Part shown: piece after piece, positions 34,119 to 42,993 of the stretch
Numbering within the stretch: the first letter of the stretch is position 1
How the letters are laid out: every line of letters starts with the position of its first letter
Assembly: GCF_004770045.1 (NCBI RefSeq)
Contig: NZ_RQFO01000009.1
Coordinates: forward strand, 1-64,000
DNA from: Leptospira montravelensis
GTDB lineage: Bacteria > Spirochaetota > Leptospiria > Leptospirales > Leptospiraceae
Length of the DNA stretch: 64,000 nucleotides
Direction of reading: 5' to 3'
Made by a program: the position numbers and the translations under genes
Notes under the pieces: generated by a model
What the model was told of the DNA's origin: nothing
Databases searched by the model: none
The model's input: the letters and a program-made list of their open reading frames with translations, nothing else

Positions 34119-34586
34119 ATGAAATACACACATGAGGATATAAAACAAATTGGAATATCCTGTTTGAATTTAAGTCTCCGTCGGACAAGTCGGCTCATCA
34201 CTAGTTATTACGATTTACAGTTAAAACCTACAGGACTTCGTATCACTCAATTTACAGTCCTTGCAAGCATTGCTTATGAAAAAGATCCCAGTATTTCAGA
34301 TCTTGCGCGTCTCACCGATATTGATAGAACCACATTACAAAGAAGTTTGGAAATTTTAAGTAGAGATAGTCTAATCACTATAGAAAAAAAAGAGATTGGA
34401 AATGTGAGGAGTATATCACTCACAAAAAAAGGGGAACTGAAACTAACAAAAGCGATCGCACTTTGGAAGGAAATCCAAAATTCAATCATGGAAGACTTAG
34501 GAAAATCTGAATTCAAACAAACCCTTCAAATTTTAACGGAATTGCGTAATCTTCCAACTATACAAATCGGTTTGGAAAATGAATGA
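34119..34586 (+). CDS. MarR-family transcriptional regulator
   Basis: This 155-residue protein has the winged helix-turn-helix of MarR proteins. The recognition region is around ISDLARLTDIDRTTLQRSLE and the wing contains EIGNVRSISLTKKGE. Helices at both ends form the dimer interface. It should bind the GTGTATATACAC palindromes found before its own gene and before the thiolase gene that follows. The ligand may be a fatty acid or acyl-CoA, which is inferred from the thiolase neighbour. Confidence 0.88.
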   Translation: MKYTHEDIKQIGISCLNLSLRRTSRLITSYYDLQLKPTGLRITQFTVLASIAYEKDPSISDLARLTDIDRTTLQRSLEILSRDSLITIEKKEIGNVRSISLTKKGELKLTKAIALWKEIQNSIMEDLGKSEFKQTLQILTELRNLPTIQIGLENE

Positions 34587-34628
34587 ACACTGGCTCAGTT
34601 TTTAGTTAATTAAAATTTATGAATATAC

Positions 34629-34642
34629 AGTGTATATACACT
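34629..34642. promoter_or_regulatory. MarR-type operator upstream of the thiolase gene
   Basis: AGTGTATATACACT is a perfect 14-base palindrome ending 13 bases before the thiolase ATG and 2 bases before its AAAGGAGAGG ribosome site region. It shares 12 identical bases with 34082-34093. Confidence 0.7.
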
Positions 34643-34655
34643 ATAAAAGGAGAGG

Positions 34656-35834
34656 ATGATGGTTGTATTAATGGATGGAGTTCGAACTCCGTTCGGGAAA
34701 TTTGGCGGTGGACTTAAAGATTATAGTGCTTCCGAACTAGGAGTCATTACCGCAAAAGAAACAATCCGCAAAACGGGATTAGATCCTTCCGAAATTGAGG
34801 AATCGATTTATGGGAATGTGATCCAAGATAATAAGGACTCTGCTTATTTAGCTAGGCATATCGGCCTTAAATCTGGATTGAGTGAAACTTCGAGCGCTCT
34901 CACTGTCAATCGCCTTTGTGGATCTGGAATGGAAAGTATCATCATAGGTTCGCGTAAAATACTTTCTCGTGAAAATGATCTTTTGTTAGTTGGTGGAACA
35001 GAATCCATGAGTAATGCCCCCTTTGTCCTAAAGAATGCTAGGTGGGGAAATAAATATGGCGATACAATTTTTGAGGACCGTTTAGCTCATAGTTTAACTG
35101 ATACTTTTGTAGAACTTACAATGGGGAATACGGCTGAGAACATAGCAAAAGAAATTTTTATTTCTAGATTGGATCAAGATGATTGGGCTGGTGTTTCCCA
35201 AGTTCGAGCAGAAAAAGCAACTGAATCAGGAATTTTATCAGAAGAAATAATACCCGTCTTAAGTAAAGGTAAAAATTCCAGTTTAGTCCAAAAGGATGAA
35301 CAAATCCGAGGTGTTTCATGTATCAACCAATTGAAACAACTTCCCGCGGCTTTTTTGAAAGACGGAAGTGTGACCGCAGGAAATTCATCTGGGATAAATG
35401 ATGGAGCTGCCTCTCTTTTGATAGCCTCGGAGGATTGGGCTAAAAGTAAGAATTTCAAACCCTTAGCAAAAATTTTGGGATATGCGAATGTTGGATGTGA
35501 TCCCAAATTAATGGGTCTAGGTCCTATATTTGCGATCCCCAAAGCTTTACAAAATGCGGGGATTCGTATGGACGATGTTGATTTGTTTGAAATCAATGAG
35601 GCATACGCATCACAAACATTAGCTGTGATTCGCGAATTGAAATTAAACCCTGAAAAAACTAATGTCAATGGAGGTGCGATTGCCATTGGTCATCCGCTAG
35701 GTGCGAGTGGGACCCGTGTGGTTTTGACACTAGCCTATGAACTGCGAAGAAAAAATTTTCGATATGGTGTGGCATCGCTTTGTATAGGTGGAGGCCAAGG
35801 CATTGCCTTGGTATTAGAAAATCTATCGGGTTAA
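34656..35834 (+). CDS. Thiolase (acetyl-CoA C-acyltransferase)
   Basis: This thiolase joins or cleaves acyl-CoA with CoA in fatty-acid degradation or acetoacetyl-CoA metabolism. The active-site C88 lies in NRLCGSGMES, H346 in GHPLGASG and C376 in CIGGGQG, so the catalytic set is complete. At 392 residues it has normal thiolase length. The start is one of two adjacent ATG codons after AAAGGAGAGG. It is probably regulated by the upstream MarR protein through the shared operator. The sequence does not distinguish biosynthetic from degradative thiolase. Confidence 0.93.
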   Translation: MMVVLMDGVRTPFGKFGGGLKDYSASELGVITAKETIRKTGLDPSEIEESIYGNVIQDNKDSAYLARHIGLKSGLSETSSALTVNRLCGSGMESIIIGSRKILSRENDLLLVGGTESMSNAPFVLKNARWGNKYGDTIFEDRLAHSLTDTFVELTMGNTAENIAKEIFISRLDQDDWAGVSQVRAEKATESGILSEEIIPVLSKGKNSSLVQKDEQIRGVSCINQLKQLPAAFLKDGSVTAGNSSGINDGAASLLIASEDWAKSKNFKPLAKILGYANVGCDPKLMGLGPIFAIPKALQNAGIRMDDVDLFEINEAYASQTLAVIRELKLNPEKTNVNGGAIAIGHPLGASGTRVVLTLAYELRRKNFRYGVASLCIGGGQGIALVLENLSG

Positions 35835-36149
35835 ATTTATTTAAGATGCGGGATAGGGATTTCCTTAGGTTTTCTTGTTTTTGGAAAATGAATTGTTTCT
35901 ACTATAACAATAGTTACACTTTTCAATAGAGCCTGATGATTTCCCTAAGATGTTTGTGAGTTATTACTCAATGATCATTGTTCTTAATTCTTAAAACGTT
36001 AAAAGTGTTTTTGAATTCAATGGAAAACGTTTTTAACGGTATTTTATAAAAATTTAATTCTCTTAATCAATTTCCCATTGATTTTTATTTTCGCCAATTC
36101 CAGATTGCACCAGTAACGAAAATTATATGCTGAAACTTTGGAGTCGAAA
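35835..36149. other. Gap with no gene seen
   Basis: This AT-rich stretch of about 315 bases lies between the thiolase gene and the lipoprotein cluster. It should contain the cluster promoter. No clear terminator or operator was recognised. Confidence 0.4.
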
Positions 36150-39032
36150 ATGGAACATTTTTTTAAAAGGGTATGCGTTAGCTTTACTCTAATCCTCTCA
36201 TCTTTTTTATTATCATCCTGTGCTGCGTTTATGGATGGAGAGGGAAATTTTAAACTTTTCCAATCAAATAAAGCGCAGGAAGCTTTACAGTTTAGAAATC
36301 AATTTCTTTTAGCTTCTGTTTTCTTTGCAGGAAATGGTTCGGTCTCAAAGACCATCGGTAAAAATGGTGGTACAATCGAAAACCAAGCATTTTCCTTAAA
36401 TATTCCAAAGGACGCTTTATCTCAAGATGTCGTGATTACTATGCGCGTTGAAGAGATGAAGGGAACGGATATTCCTGGAATGACACCTGTGGCTTCAAAG
36501 TTAGTTTTAGAACCAGAGGGCACCAGCTTTGCGAAACCAGTCACTCTGACAACAAAGTATGATCCCAAAACAGTACAGTCTCAAATCCAAAACGAACTCA
36601 CTCAAATTTACTACTATAATCCATCAACAAAAGATTGGGAACAACAGAAAACCAGTGTTGATGCCATTGCTGGAAGACTTACCACCGAACTAAACCATTT
36701 TTCGATTTATGCAGCTCTTCATGTAAATATAGAAATGATAGTGGCTAGGGTCATCACTGATTCAGCAGCCATTCGTATGGCAGCAATTCAGTTTCGTAAT
36801 TATTTGGATGATATAAACCAAATCAGCAATAGAAACCGTTTTTATTCCTTATTTTCACGTACATTTCTTCCCTTCCTTAATATTGTGAAGGCTGAATATG
36901 CACCGGGAACGGATCCACTCCGACTTTCTTTCCCACTCGATGACTTTGACCAAGACGGAGCTCCTAACTTCATAGATTCTTTTCCTTACGACCCAACGAA
37001 TAACAATGATACAACGGCCCCTCAAATTGTTTCAGGAACTCCCAATACAAACGTTCTTCCGTTGCAACCGGGAAATCTTTTTACAGTTACCTTTAGTGAG
37101 CCCGTAAACGAATTAACGGTGATCCATTCTGGTTTTATCTCTAGAGATCAAAATCTCTATGCTCCGCTGAAATTTGTATCGGTTTCCTTAGACAGAAAGA
37201 TAGTTACTTATAAAAACGAATTCACACTCGATTCAGATGCCAATTACGCTTTGTATGTAAATGGAGTTACCGATGAAATTGGGAATTTAGAAAATGGGTA
37301 CCGATTGGTTACATCGTTCCATACTGTAGATATCATTTCACCAATGGTAACTTCCATTGAACCGGAGGGACAAGACGTAAATCCAAATATCACAGAGTTT
37401 AAAATTCATTTTAGTGAACCAATGAATGCTGCCACAATTAAGGGTTTCGCTTTAGTTGGTCTTGGTGAACCAGAAATTATCTTCTCATCGCTCAGTGCAG
37501 ACCAAAAAACAGCAAGTTTTACATTTAATCCTTCTAAACCATTAAGAAGTGACGCTGCCTATCTTTTGGTGTCATCCTCGGAAGCAAGAGACACTTCTGG
37601 AAATTTATTAGCAGTGTTATCAAAACAACATTTTTTAATCACGCAAGATACTGAGGCACCTTACATTCGTTTAATTCTTCCTGAAGGAGAAAGGGTCGAT
37701 CCAACCATTACCAGTTTTCGAATCGATTTTAGTGAATCATTGAACGCATCAAGCGTTCAAAACAAATTTGTTTTAAGAGTTAAGCAATCAGGTTCATTAA
37801 TAACAATCAACTCTGTTGATTATGATGATGCAACCCGTCGTGTGAATCTTCAAATTCCTACAAACTCACTCATTGAAAAAACCGAATACGAATTAGAAGT
37901 TTTACCTGGAATTCAGGATAGTTTCGGAAATGCAATGACCACTGGAAAAATTCATCCATTCAGAACTACAGATGTAACTCCTCCACTTGTTACATCCGTT
38001 TCACCAGACCATGAAAGAGATCTCTTTTATTTCAGTGGAATCAATATCAAAATTAAATTCAGCGATGTAATGGATCGCAATTCACTTGAATTCAATCCAC
38101 TTCGATTGGAAAATCTTTCCGATGGGGGAGTCCAATTCGTAATTTTAACTTCCTATGATCCAGTCATTGGGGAAGCGATTTATTATTTGAATGCAGACCA
38201 AGTTTTGAGTGATAAAGAATACGAATATACTGTTCCTTCTGGAATTCGAAATATAGATGGGATTGCTTCCGTTGCCACTGCCTCTTCTCGTTTTTTTACG
38301 ACTGCAGACAAGTTGACTCCTTCACTACCAAAAATCAATAACGTGAATCTTGTGAGTTGTCCGAATCAAGCAAAATTAAATATCAATTTTTCTAGATTGA
38401 TGGATTTTGAAAATGTAAACTCGAACCCACCTGCTTACTTGAGACTCAACCTGCGGATTCCTGAGCTTTATCGATATGAACGTCAAACTAATTCGATTTG
38501 TAGTTGGAATACGGTAGAACGAAGAATTGAGAATCCAGATTTCCGGACTTGTTTGAATCTTTCTGCTGTGATTCCTTATGGATTTTTATGTATCCTAATT
38601 CCTCAGCAGATATCTGTATATGATTCTGTTCCTGTGTATTGTACGGTTCCTGATGTTGCGATGACCTATACAAATAAGGACATTCGTATCCAATTTGACA
38701 AAGGAACTTTAAACAGAAAGGCAGCAGTTTACAAATACAATGCAAATATCAAAAAAGGAATTTTTGATACACAGTGGACAAACGCTCCAGTTCAAGATGG
38801 AAAGATTGTAACTTCGACGAGTTATTATTGTCCAAACTATGGTGGGCCTTCGAATATTGCACGTTGTGAATATTCACCTAATGCAGTGTATATAATGGAG
38901 ATTTCTGATCCTTGGAGAGTAAGAGGAAAATTTTTCGATGTCGATAACCAAGAGTTTATTTTTAATGACAACCTGACCGTTCGAACCAATCAAAAATTGT
39001 TAAGTCCAATTTCAAATGAGTGTGTGGAGTAA
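36150..39032 (+). CDS. Large Ig-like-domain lipoprotein
   Basis: The ATG at 36150 is preferred to the TTG at 36138 because GGAG lies 6 bases upstream. The lipobox is LLSSC. After it comes a ZU5-like sandwich (about 50-190, with IGKNGGTIENQAFSLNIPKD). A Ca-binding-like DFDQDGAPNFIDSFPYDP follows, then a series of about four bacterial Ig-like (Big_5/SbsA-type) repeats, each opening with D..PP or D..AP.I and containing F(S/T)(E/D).(M/V)(N/D). The C-terminal 250 residues are cysteine-containing and unrecognised. It is probably a surface-exposed adhesin-like or envelope protein. The next lipoprotein gene starts 3 bases after its stop. Confidence 0.8.
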   Translation: MEHFFKRVCVSFTLILSSFLLSSCAAFMDGEGNFKLFQSNKAQEALQFRNQFLLASVFFAGNGSVSKTIGKNGGTIENQAFSLNIPKDALSQDVVITMRVEEMKGTDIPGMTPVASKLVLEPEGTSFAKPVTLTTKYDPKTVQSQIQNELTQIYYYNPSTKDWEQQKTSVDAIAGRLTTELNHFSIYAALHVNIEMIVARVITDSAAIRMAAIQFRNYLDDINQISNRNRFYSLFSRTFLPFLNIVKAEYAPGTDPLRLSFPLDDFDQDGAPNFIDSFPYDPTNNNDTTAPQIVSGTPNTNVLPLQPGNLFTVTFSEPVNELTVIHSGFISRDQNLYAPLKFVSVSLDRKIVTYKNEFTLDSDANYALYVNGVTDEIGNLENGYRLVTSFHTVDIISPMVTSIEPEGQDVNPNITEFKIHFSEPMNAATIKGFALVGLGEPEIIFSSLSADQKTASFTFNPSKPLRSDAAYLLVSSSEARDTSGNLLAVLSKQHFLITQDTEAPYIRLILPEGERVDPTITSFRIDFSESLNASSVQNKFVLRVKQSGSLITINSVDYDDATRRVNLQIPTNSLIEKTEYELEVLPGIQDSFGNAMTTGKIHPFRTTDVTPPLVTSVSPDHERDLFYFSGINIKIKFSDVMDRNSLEFNPLRLENLSDGGVQFVILTSYDPVIGEAIYYLNADQVLSDKEYEYTVPSGIRNIDGIASVATASSRFFTTADKLTPSLPKINNVNLVSCPNQAKLNINFSRLMDFENVNSNPPAYLRLNLRIPELYRYERQTNSICSWNTVERRIENPDFRTCLNLSAVIPYGFLCILIPQQISVYDSVPVYCTVPDVAMTYTNKDIRIQFDKGTLNRKAAVYKYNANIKKGIFDTQWTNAPVQDGKIVTSTSYYCPNYGGPSNIARCEYSPNAVYIMEISDPWRVRGKFFDVDNQEFIFNDNLTVRTNQKLLSPISNECVE

Positions 39033-39035
39033 ATC

Positions 39036-40238
39036 ATGCGAATAAAAACCACCTTATTAATTTCCTTATTCTCTTTTGTTGCGGCCTCTTGTAGCCCAAC
39101 AAAAAAAGATGATCTTACGGATGAGTTGTTTCTTGGTTTGTATCTTTTATCCCAAAAGAATATAGTATTTCGCATTGTGGATTCGACCAACTCTCAATCC
39201 GTAGTAAAAAATTCTAAGGTGATTGGGAGTAATCCTCTCCCAGCTCGATTTCTGAATGATGGAAAATTAAATCATTCTGTTGGATGTAAAAAAGCCAGGT
39301 TGAATGTTTATTCCATTTTTGTATGGGAAAAAGGATCTGTAACACCTGGAAAAGAACGTATTTCTAACGCCTCTGCTCTCGTTTATGATGGAGATTGGAT
39401 TGATAACCAAAACGGCGGACGAATGAAAGTCAGTTATCCTTTTGATTCCGGAAAGACATTTTACGGAGTGAGTGGGTCTAGTAATGCAAATCCGTTCGCC
39501 TGGAAAGATGGAAAGTACGATCGCATTGGACTTCGAATTGGTGCCATTAAATGTGAGTTAGATGATTCAAAGTTGGCAAATTCTCATAATAAATATATAT
39601 CGTATACCATGTGGAATGAATCCGAATCCGGGAAATCAGACCCGCAGTATGGAAAACGAAGTATATTAAATGCCTATCCTTTTGATAATAGCATCGAAAA
39701 AGTAAATTCCATTAATTACTTTATCTCGGAAACCACTGGATATTTAAGTTTAAAAGATCATGCTGTTTATTCGCCACGGATACATAAAAATTCAGGAACA
39801 AAAGCGGCAGAGTTAGCAGACCCTAATGCAAATCCTTTCTGGGGTTTATTAACTGCGCCCTTTACGGATCGTTTGGAATTCGAATACTTAGATGATGAAT
39901 ATACGATGGATCGTTATAGTGAAGATGGTCTGATTGTTTTAGATTTACCAGAAGGGAACAGAGACAATTTAATTTTGGATATGTATGCAAATAACAACTT
40001 CGTATACCAAACAGAATCTGGCTTAACTTCTGCGAAGTTTTCTCCGATTGACTTTATCAAATTTGATCACAAAGAAAACGATTTTCAAACCTACTATCTA
40101 AATGCTGATTTTCTTGCTACAAACGGTGAGTATTTGGACTCTTGGACTCTCCCATCTCCTGGACCTAACCAACCGAATCCGAATGATGGAAGGCATATTG
40201 GATATTTTTTACCAAAATTTGGAATTAGCAAAGAATGA
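39036..40238 (+). CDS. Lipoprotein of unknown function
   Basis: The signal peptide ends in a lipobox (FVAASC, Cys about 19). The rest, to residue 400, is beta-rich and polar with no recognised domain. GGAG before the ATG overlaps the end of the upstream gene, so translation is probably coupled to the Ig-like lipoprotein. A shared role at the cell surface is inferred from this coupling. Confidence 0.6.
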   Translation: MRIKTTLLISLFSFVAASCSPTKKDDLTDELFLGLYLLSQKNIVFRIVDSTNSQSVVKNSKVIGSNPLPARFLNDGKLNHSVGCKKARLNVYSIFVWEKGSVTPGKERISNASALVYDGDWIDNQNGGRMKVSYPFDSGKTFYGVSGSSNANPFAWKDGKYDRIGLRIGAIKCELDDSKLANSHNKYISYTMWNESESGKSDPQYGKRSILNAYPFDNSIEKVNSINYFISETTGYLSLKDHAVYSPRIHKNSGTKAAELADPNANPFWGLLTAPFTDRLEFEYLDDEYTMDRYSEDGLIVLDLPEGNRDNLILDMYANNNFVYQTESGLTSAKFSPIDFIKFDHKENDFQTYYLNADFLATNGEYLDSWTLPSPGPNQPNPNDGRHIGYFLPKFGISKE

Positions 40239-40294
40239 TGTTTGGAAAACAGTTTCCTTCTTGTGTCCAAAATAATTATTAATATATAATCGTT

Positions 40295-41062
40295 ATGGTA
40301 TTTCAAAAAGAAAATTGTAAACAAAGTGTTTTTGTTCTTCTTCTAATTGGTTTTTTGGCTGTATCTTGTAATTCATTAGGGATCCCTTTAGAAAAAAAAC
40401 GACACCTGCCCATTCGTCCAACAAATGGCTGTGAGATGACCTCTGAAGAACGTACATATCGTGTATTGTTCTTATTACCTATCTACACTCATCATTTGGA
40501 TTCTGGTTCTCTAACCAAGCAGGCAGATTCTTTTGTTTTAGAATCTAAATTTTACGCTAAACCTTGGGATATTGTTATCACAGCCTTGGGTTTCCTGTTA
40601 TCTTTTAACTCGTCTACCGAAATTAAAGTGTATTGTCCGAAGTCCGTTGTTTTGGATTCCATAAAAAAAGAACCAAATTCTGATCATTCGATTTCTAAAT
40701 TATCTTATTGGAAATCGGAAGGCAATGCGACACCGATACAAATGGTTTCCTTTGTTCCAGATGATTATAAGATCACAGAAGAATCCAAGGCAAAACTCGT
40801 CGCATTGTCTAGAGACATTTTAAAATCGGAAGAGGCTTTTAACGTTGTGTTGGTGGGAAAATCTCAAACTACAGGTGATTTGGCCTACCAGGTTCGTCTT
40901 GTAAAACGTCGATTTGATGAAGTAAAACAGATTTTAAGTAAGGAAGCCATCGATGAAAATCGAATTCGGACGTTTATTTCTGACCGCGAATCAAACGGAA
41001 ATTTAAAAGAAATTGCTGGTGATACTCCTTCTACAATTCAAATCTATTTAGTAAAAGAGTGA
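40295..41062 (+). CDS. Lipoprotein with OmpA-like C-terminal region
   Basis: The N-terminus has a lipobox (FLAVSC) and a short Bor-like segment with RPTNGCEM and a hydrophobic stretch (about 90-105). The C-terminal 110 residues alternate strand and helix in the manner of OmpA-like domains (FNVVLVGKSQTTGDLAYQ, then VRLVKRRFDEVKQIL). The peptidoglycan-binding Asp/Arg pair is not clear, so this assignment is tentative. It lies third in the lipoprotein cluster. Confidence 0.5.
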   Translation: MVFQKENCKQSVFVLLLIGFLAVSCNSLGIPLEKKRHLPIRPTNGCEMTSEERTYRVLFLLPIYTHHLDSGSLTKQADSFVLESKFYAKPWDIVITALGFLLSFNSSTEIKVYCPKSVVLDSIKKEPNSDHSISKLSYWKSEGNATPIQMVSFVPDDYKITEESKAKLVALSRDILKSEEAFNVVLVGKSQTTGDLAYQVRLVKRRFDEVKQILSKEAIDENRIRTFISDRESNGNLKEIAGDTPSTIQIYLVKE

Positions 41063-41078
41063 TTTTTCGCTTTTCCTG

Positions 41079-41114
41079 TTTGTATTGATTTTTCCATTAT
41101 AGAATCAATACAAA
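41079..41114. promoter_or_regulatory. Perfect inverted repeat just before the glycosyltransferase start
   Basis: TTTGTATTGATT (41079-41090) is the exact reverse complement of AATCAATACAAA (41103-41114), with a 12-base loop. It ends 5 bases before the ATG at 41120. It may terminate upstream transcripts or act in the leader to limit translation. It has no T-run after it. Confidence 0.5.
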
Positions 41115-41119
41115 GACAG

Positions 41120-41746
41120 ATGTTAAGCATAGTAATTCCTACAGACAATGGAGAAAATACTTTATTTCAAAAATCCCTCCAAGGCTTTGAGAATCATCCA
41201 AAAGTAGAAATCATCCCCATCAGTCAAATGGAAGGAGTTTCTCGAGCGGAACGATTAAACATTGGCTTTCACAAATCCAAAGGAGAATTGTTACTTTTCC
41301 ATCATCCTCGTTCATTTTTACCTCCAGAAGCAATCTATACATTAATTGAGTTGAGTTGTAAAAGCGACCGTGAGATTATTTGGGGCGGATTCCTACACCA
41401 ATTTGATAAAGAACATTTATTTTTACGATTTATATCCTGGTATTCAAATGCGGTTCGTTTTAAATGTAAGGGAATTGTTTATCTTGATCACTGTATTTTT
41501 TTTGATCGAAGACTTTGGAAATCAGATTTAAAAATACAATATATATTTGAAGATACAGAACTTAGTTTAAATTTTAGTAAAATATCTTGGCCAAATCTTT
41601 TGCCATACTATGCCATTACCTCTTCCCATAGATTTGAAAAAAATGGGATGATGAAACAGTCGTTAGTAAATCAATTTTTAAAATTAGGATACTCATTAAA
41701 ATTGCCATCTTCGTTTTTATACTCTTTTTACCAACGGGAAAAGTAA
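41120..41746 (+). CDS. Family-2-like glycosyltransferase lacking the usual acidic motif
   Basis: The 208-residue protein follows the TIGR04283-type layout. It starts MLSIVIPTDNGENT, then GVSRAERLNIGFHKSKGELL, then LLFHHPRSFLPPEA where relatives have an acidic HADT-type motif, and then a FEDTELSLNF segment before the C-terminal helices. The expected metal-binding aspartate is replaced in HHPRS. It may be inactive, use another residue, or bind without catalysis. It has no membrane helix. A strong hairpin lies immediately upstream and no clear ribosome site is seen. Confidence 0.7.
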   Translation: MLSIVIPTDNGENTLFQKSLQGFENHPKVEIIPISQMEGVSRAERLNIGFHKSKGELLLFHHPRSFLPPEAIYTLIELSCKSDREIIWGGFLHQFDKEHLFLRFISWYSNAVRFKCKGIVYLDHCIFFDRRLWKSDLKIQYIFEDTELSLNFSKISWPNLLPYYAITSSHRFEKNGMMKQSLVNQFLKLGYSLKLPSSFLYSFYQREK

Positions 41747-41754
41747 ATATGACT

Positions 41755-41876
41755 CGCGTTAGTGGATCCGTAGGGCTTGGTCTGCTAAAGGCAGACGGGA
41801 GCGAACGCGGACCCCGGAGGAGCCCGGCCCTTATTTTAAGGGACTACCATAAAAATTTGGATTGGGAACGCCAATT
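41755..41876. repeat. Dispersed intergenic element, copy 3
   Basis: The element begins CGCGTTAGTGGATCC and shares TAGGGCTTGGTCTGC and GCGGACCCCGGAG with copy 2. It adds GGAGCCCGGCCC as in copy 1 and ends ATTGGGAACGCC. A hairpin GTCTGC/GCAGAC is kept, and CCCTTATTTTAAGGG forms another. It sits between a plus-strand and a minus-strand gene, at their convergent 3' ends. Confidence 0.7.
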
Positions 41877-41904
41877 CAAAAGTTATATCTGTAAAAGAGT
41901 TTGA

Positions 41905-42321
41905 TTACAGATGGTAATCGCCGTTAGCTTCTGGTTGGTATTTGATGTTTGTAATTTGAAACTGATTTTCACCACTAGGAATTTTCCATTGAATCACGTC
42001 TCCAATTTTGTAACCAAGGATTGCGGTTCCAATTGGTGCTAAAACAGAAATTTTATTTTCTTCAGTGTTCGCCTCTTCAGGGAAAACCAATTTAAATTCT
42101 TGGAACTCTAATTCGTTTAAATTTTTTAATTCAATCACTGAATTCATAGTCACAAAGTTTGGTGGAATTACATGTGAATCCACTTTTTGTGCTCTTTCTA
42201 TTTCACCGAGTAGGTCTTTTATGTTTGAATCAATTTTGTTTCTTTTGGTATAATCCGATATCATTTGTTTTAACCGGTTATAATCAAAATGCGTGATACA
42301 AAGTTTACTTTTTCTATACAT
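41905..42321 (-). CDS. GreA/Rnk-family transcription factor
   Basis: This 138-residue protein has an Rnk-like N-terminal helical region (DYNRLKQMISDYTKR). The C-terminal FKBP-like GreA/GreB domain has the pattern ISVLAPIGTAILGYKIGDVIQW. Rnk-type proteins bind RNA polymerase near the secondary channel and modulate transcription without the long coiled-coil tip of GreA. AAAGGAG is present before the start on the minus strand. It is a single gene. Confidence 0.85.
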   Translation of the reverse strand: MYRKSKLCITHFDYNRLKQMISDYTKRNKIDSNIKDLLGEIERAQKVDSHVIPPNFVTMNSVIELKNLNELEFQEFKLVFPEEANTEENKISVLAPIGTAILGYKIGDVIQWKIPSGENQFQITNIKYQPEANGDYHL

Positions 42322-42449
42322 TTTATACTCCTTTTTGTTTGTGCAAAAACTTTAGACTATAAATAATAAGGACTTGGTGTCAAGATCGATTGCCTAAAAG
42401 TAGGAGTTCGAATATTGTTTTTACATTGACGGGTATTGAATATAAAATA

Positions 42450-42467
42450 TTGTTGTCATAGCAACAA
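42450..42467. promoter_or_regulatory. Palindromic operator at the start of the second MarR gene
   Basis: TTGTTGTCATAGCAACAA has perfect 6-base arms. It ends one base before the ATG at 42469. TTGACG at 42426-42431 and TATTGT at 42448-42453 could be the promoter, so a bound regulator would block transcription of its own gene. Confidence 0.65.
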
Positions 42468-42468
42468 A

Positions 42469-42906
42469 ATGTCTGATCCTTTTGACTTAGAGAATTCCTA
42501 TGCTTATTTGATTTACCGAACCGTGCGTGCTTTGCGACGTCAATTTATGAGGTTAGCATCTGCCAATGGACTCGAGTTATATCCTGAGCAGTGGTTTGTT
42601 TTGGTTCGTTTGATAAAACAACCTGGTTGTAGTCAATCCGATTTGGGAAGGGATTTTGATGATCGACCTTCAATGGCAAGAGCATTAAGAAATATGGAAG
42701 AAAAGGGTTGGATTAAAATTCAGGCCAATCCTGATGATGGTCGCAAAAATCAAGTATATCCAACTAAAAAAGGATCAGAAATTTATCAATTAATGGTGGC
42801 TGTTGTTACAGAGGAACGCAAACGAATGTTTAAAAAACTTTCTTCGCAAGATTTTAAAACCTTTAAAAGGATTATTGATCAAATATATGAGGAATCAATA
42901 GACTGA
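42469..42906 (+). CDS. MarR-family transcriptional regulator (second)
   Basis: The frame extends to a TTG at 42436, but the ATG at 42469 is chosen because the upstream bases form the operator and promoter. The protein (145 residues) has the MarR winged helix: QSDLGRDFDDRPSMARALRNME as recognition region and NPDDGRKNQVYPTKKG as wing, with LELYPEQWFVLVRL before. With the operator abutting the ATG and no room for a ribosome site, the mRNA may be nearly leaderless. It probably regulates itself and the SnoaL-like gene that follows through a second palindrome. Confidence 0.85.
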   Translation: MSDPFDLENSYAYLIYRTVRALRRQFMRLASANGLELYPEQWFVLVRLIKQPGCSQSDLGRDFDDRPSMARALRNMEEKGWIKIQANPDDGRKNQVYPTKKGSEIYQLMVAVVTEERKRMFKKLSSQDFKTFKRIIDQIYEESID

Positions 42907-42920
42907 TTTTTTTATACTAT

Positions 42921-42937
42921 TTGTTGCTATAGCAACA
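42921..42937. promoter_or_regulatory. Second palindromic operator, before the SnoaL-like gene
   Basis: TGTTGCTATAGCAACA (42922-42937) is a perfect 16-base palindrome nearly identical to the site at 42450-42467. It lies between the MarR gene and the SnoaL-like gene, which suggests that both are under the same repressor. Confidence 0.65.
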
Positions 42938-42993
42938 TAAATTGTTTAAGAGATTAAAGGGATATTTGGATTTTTAGTGATTTAGGAGGATTT

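Noticed and set aside
35174..35686. 170-residue minus-strand frame inside the thiolase gene
   Set aside because: The thiolase motifs on the plus strand are unambiguous and the antisense frame has no recognisable domain.
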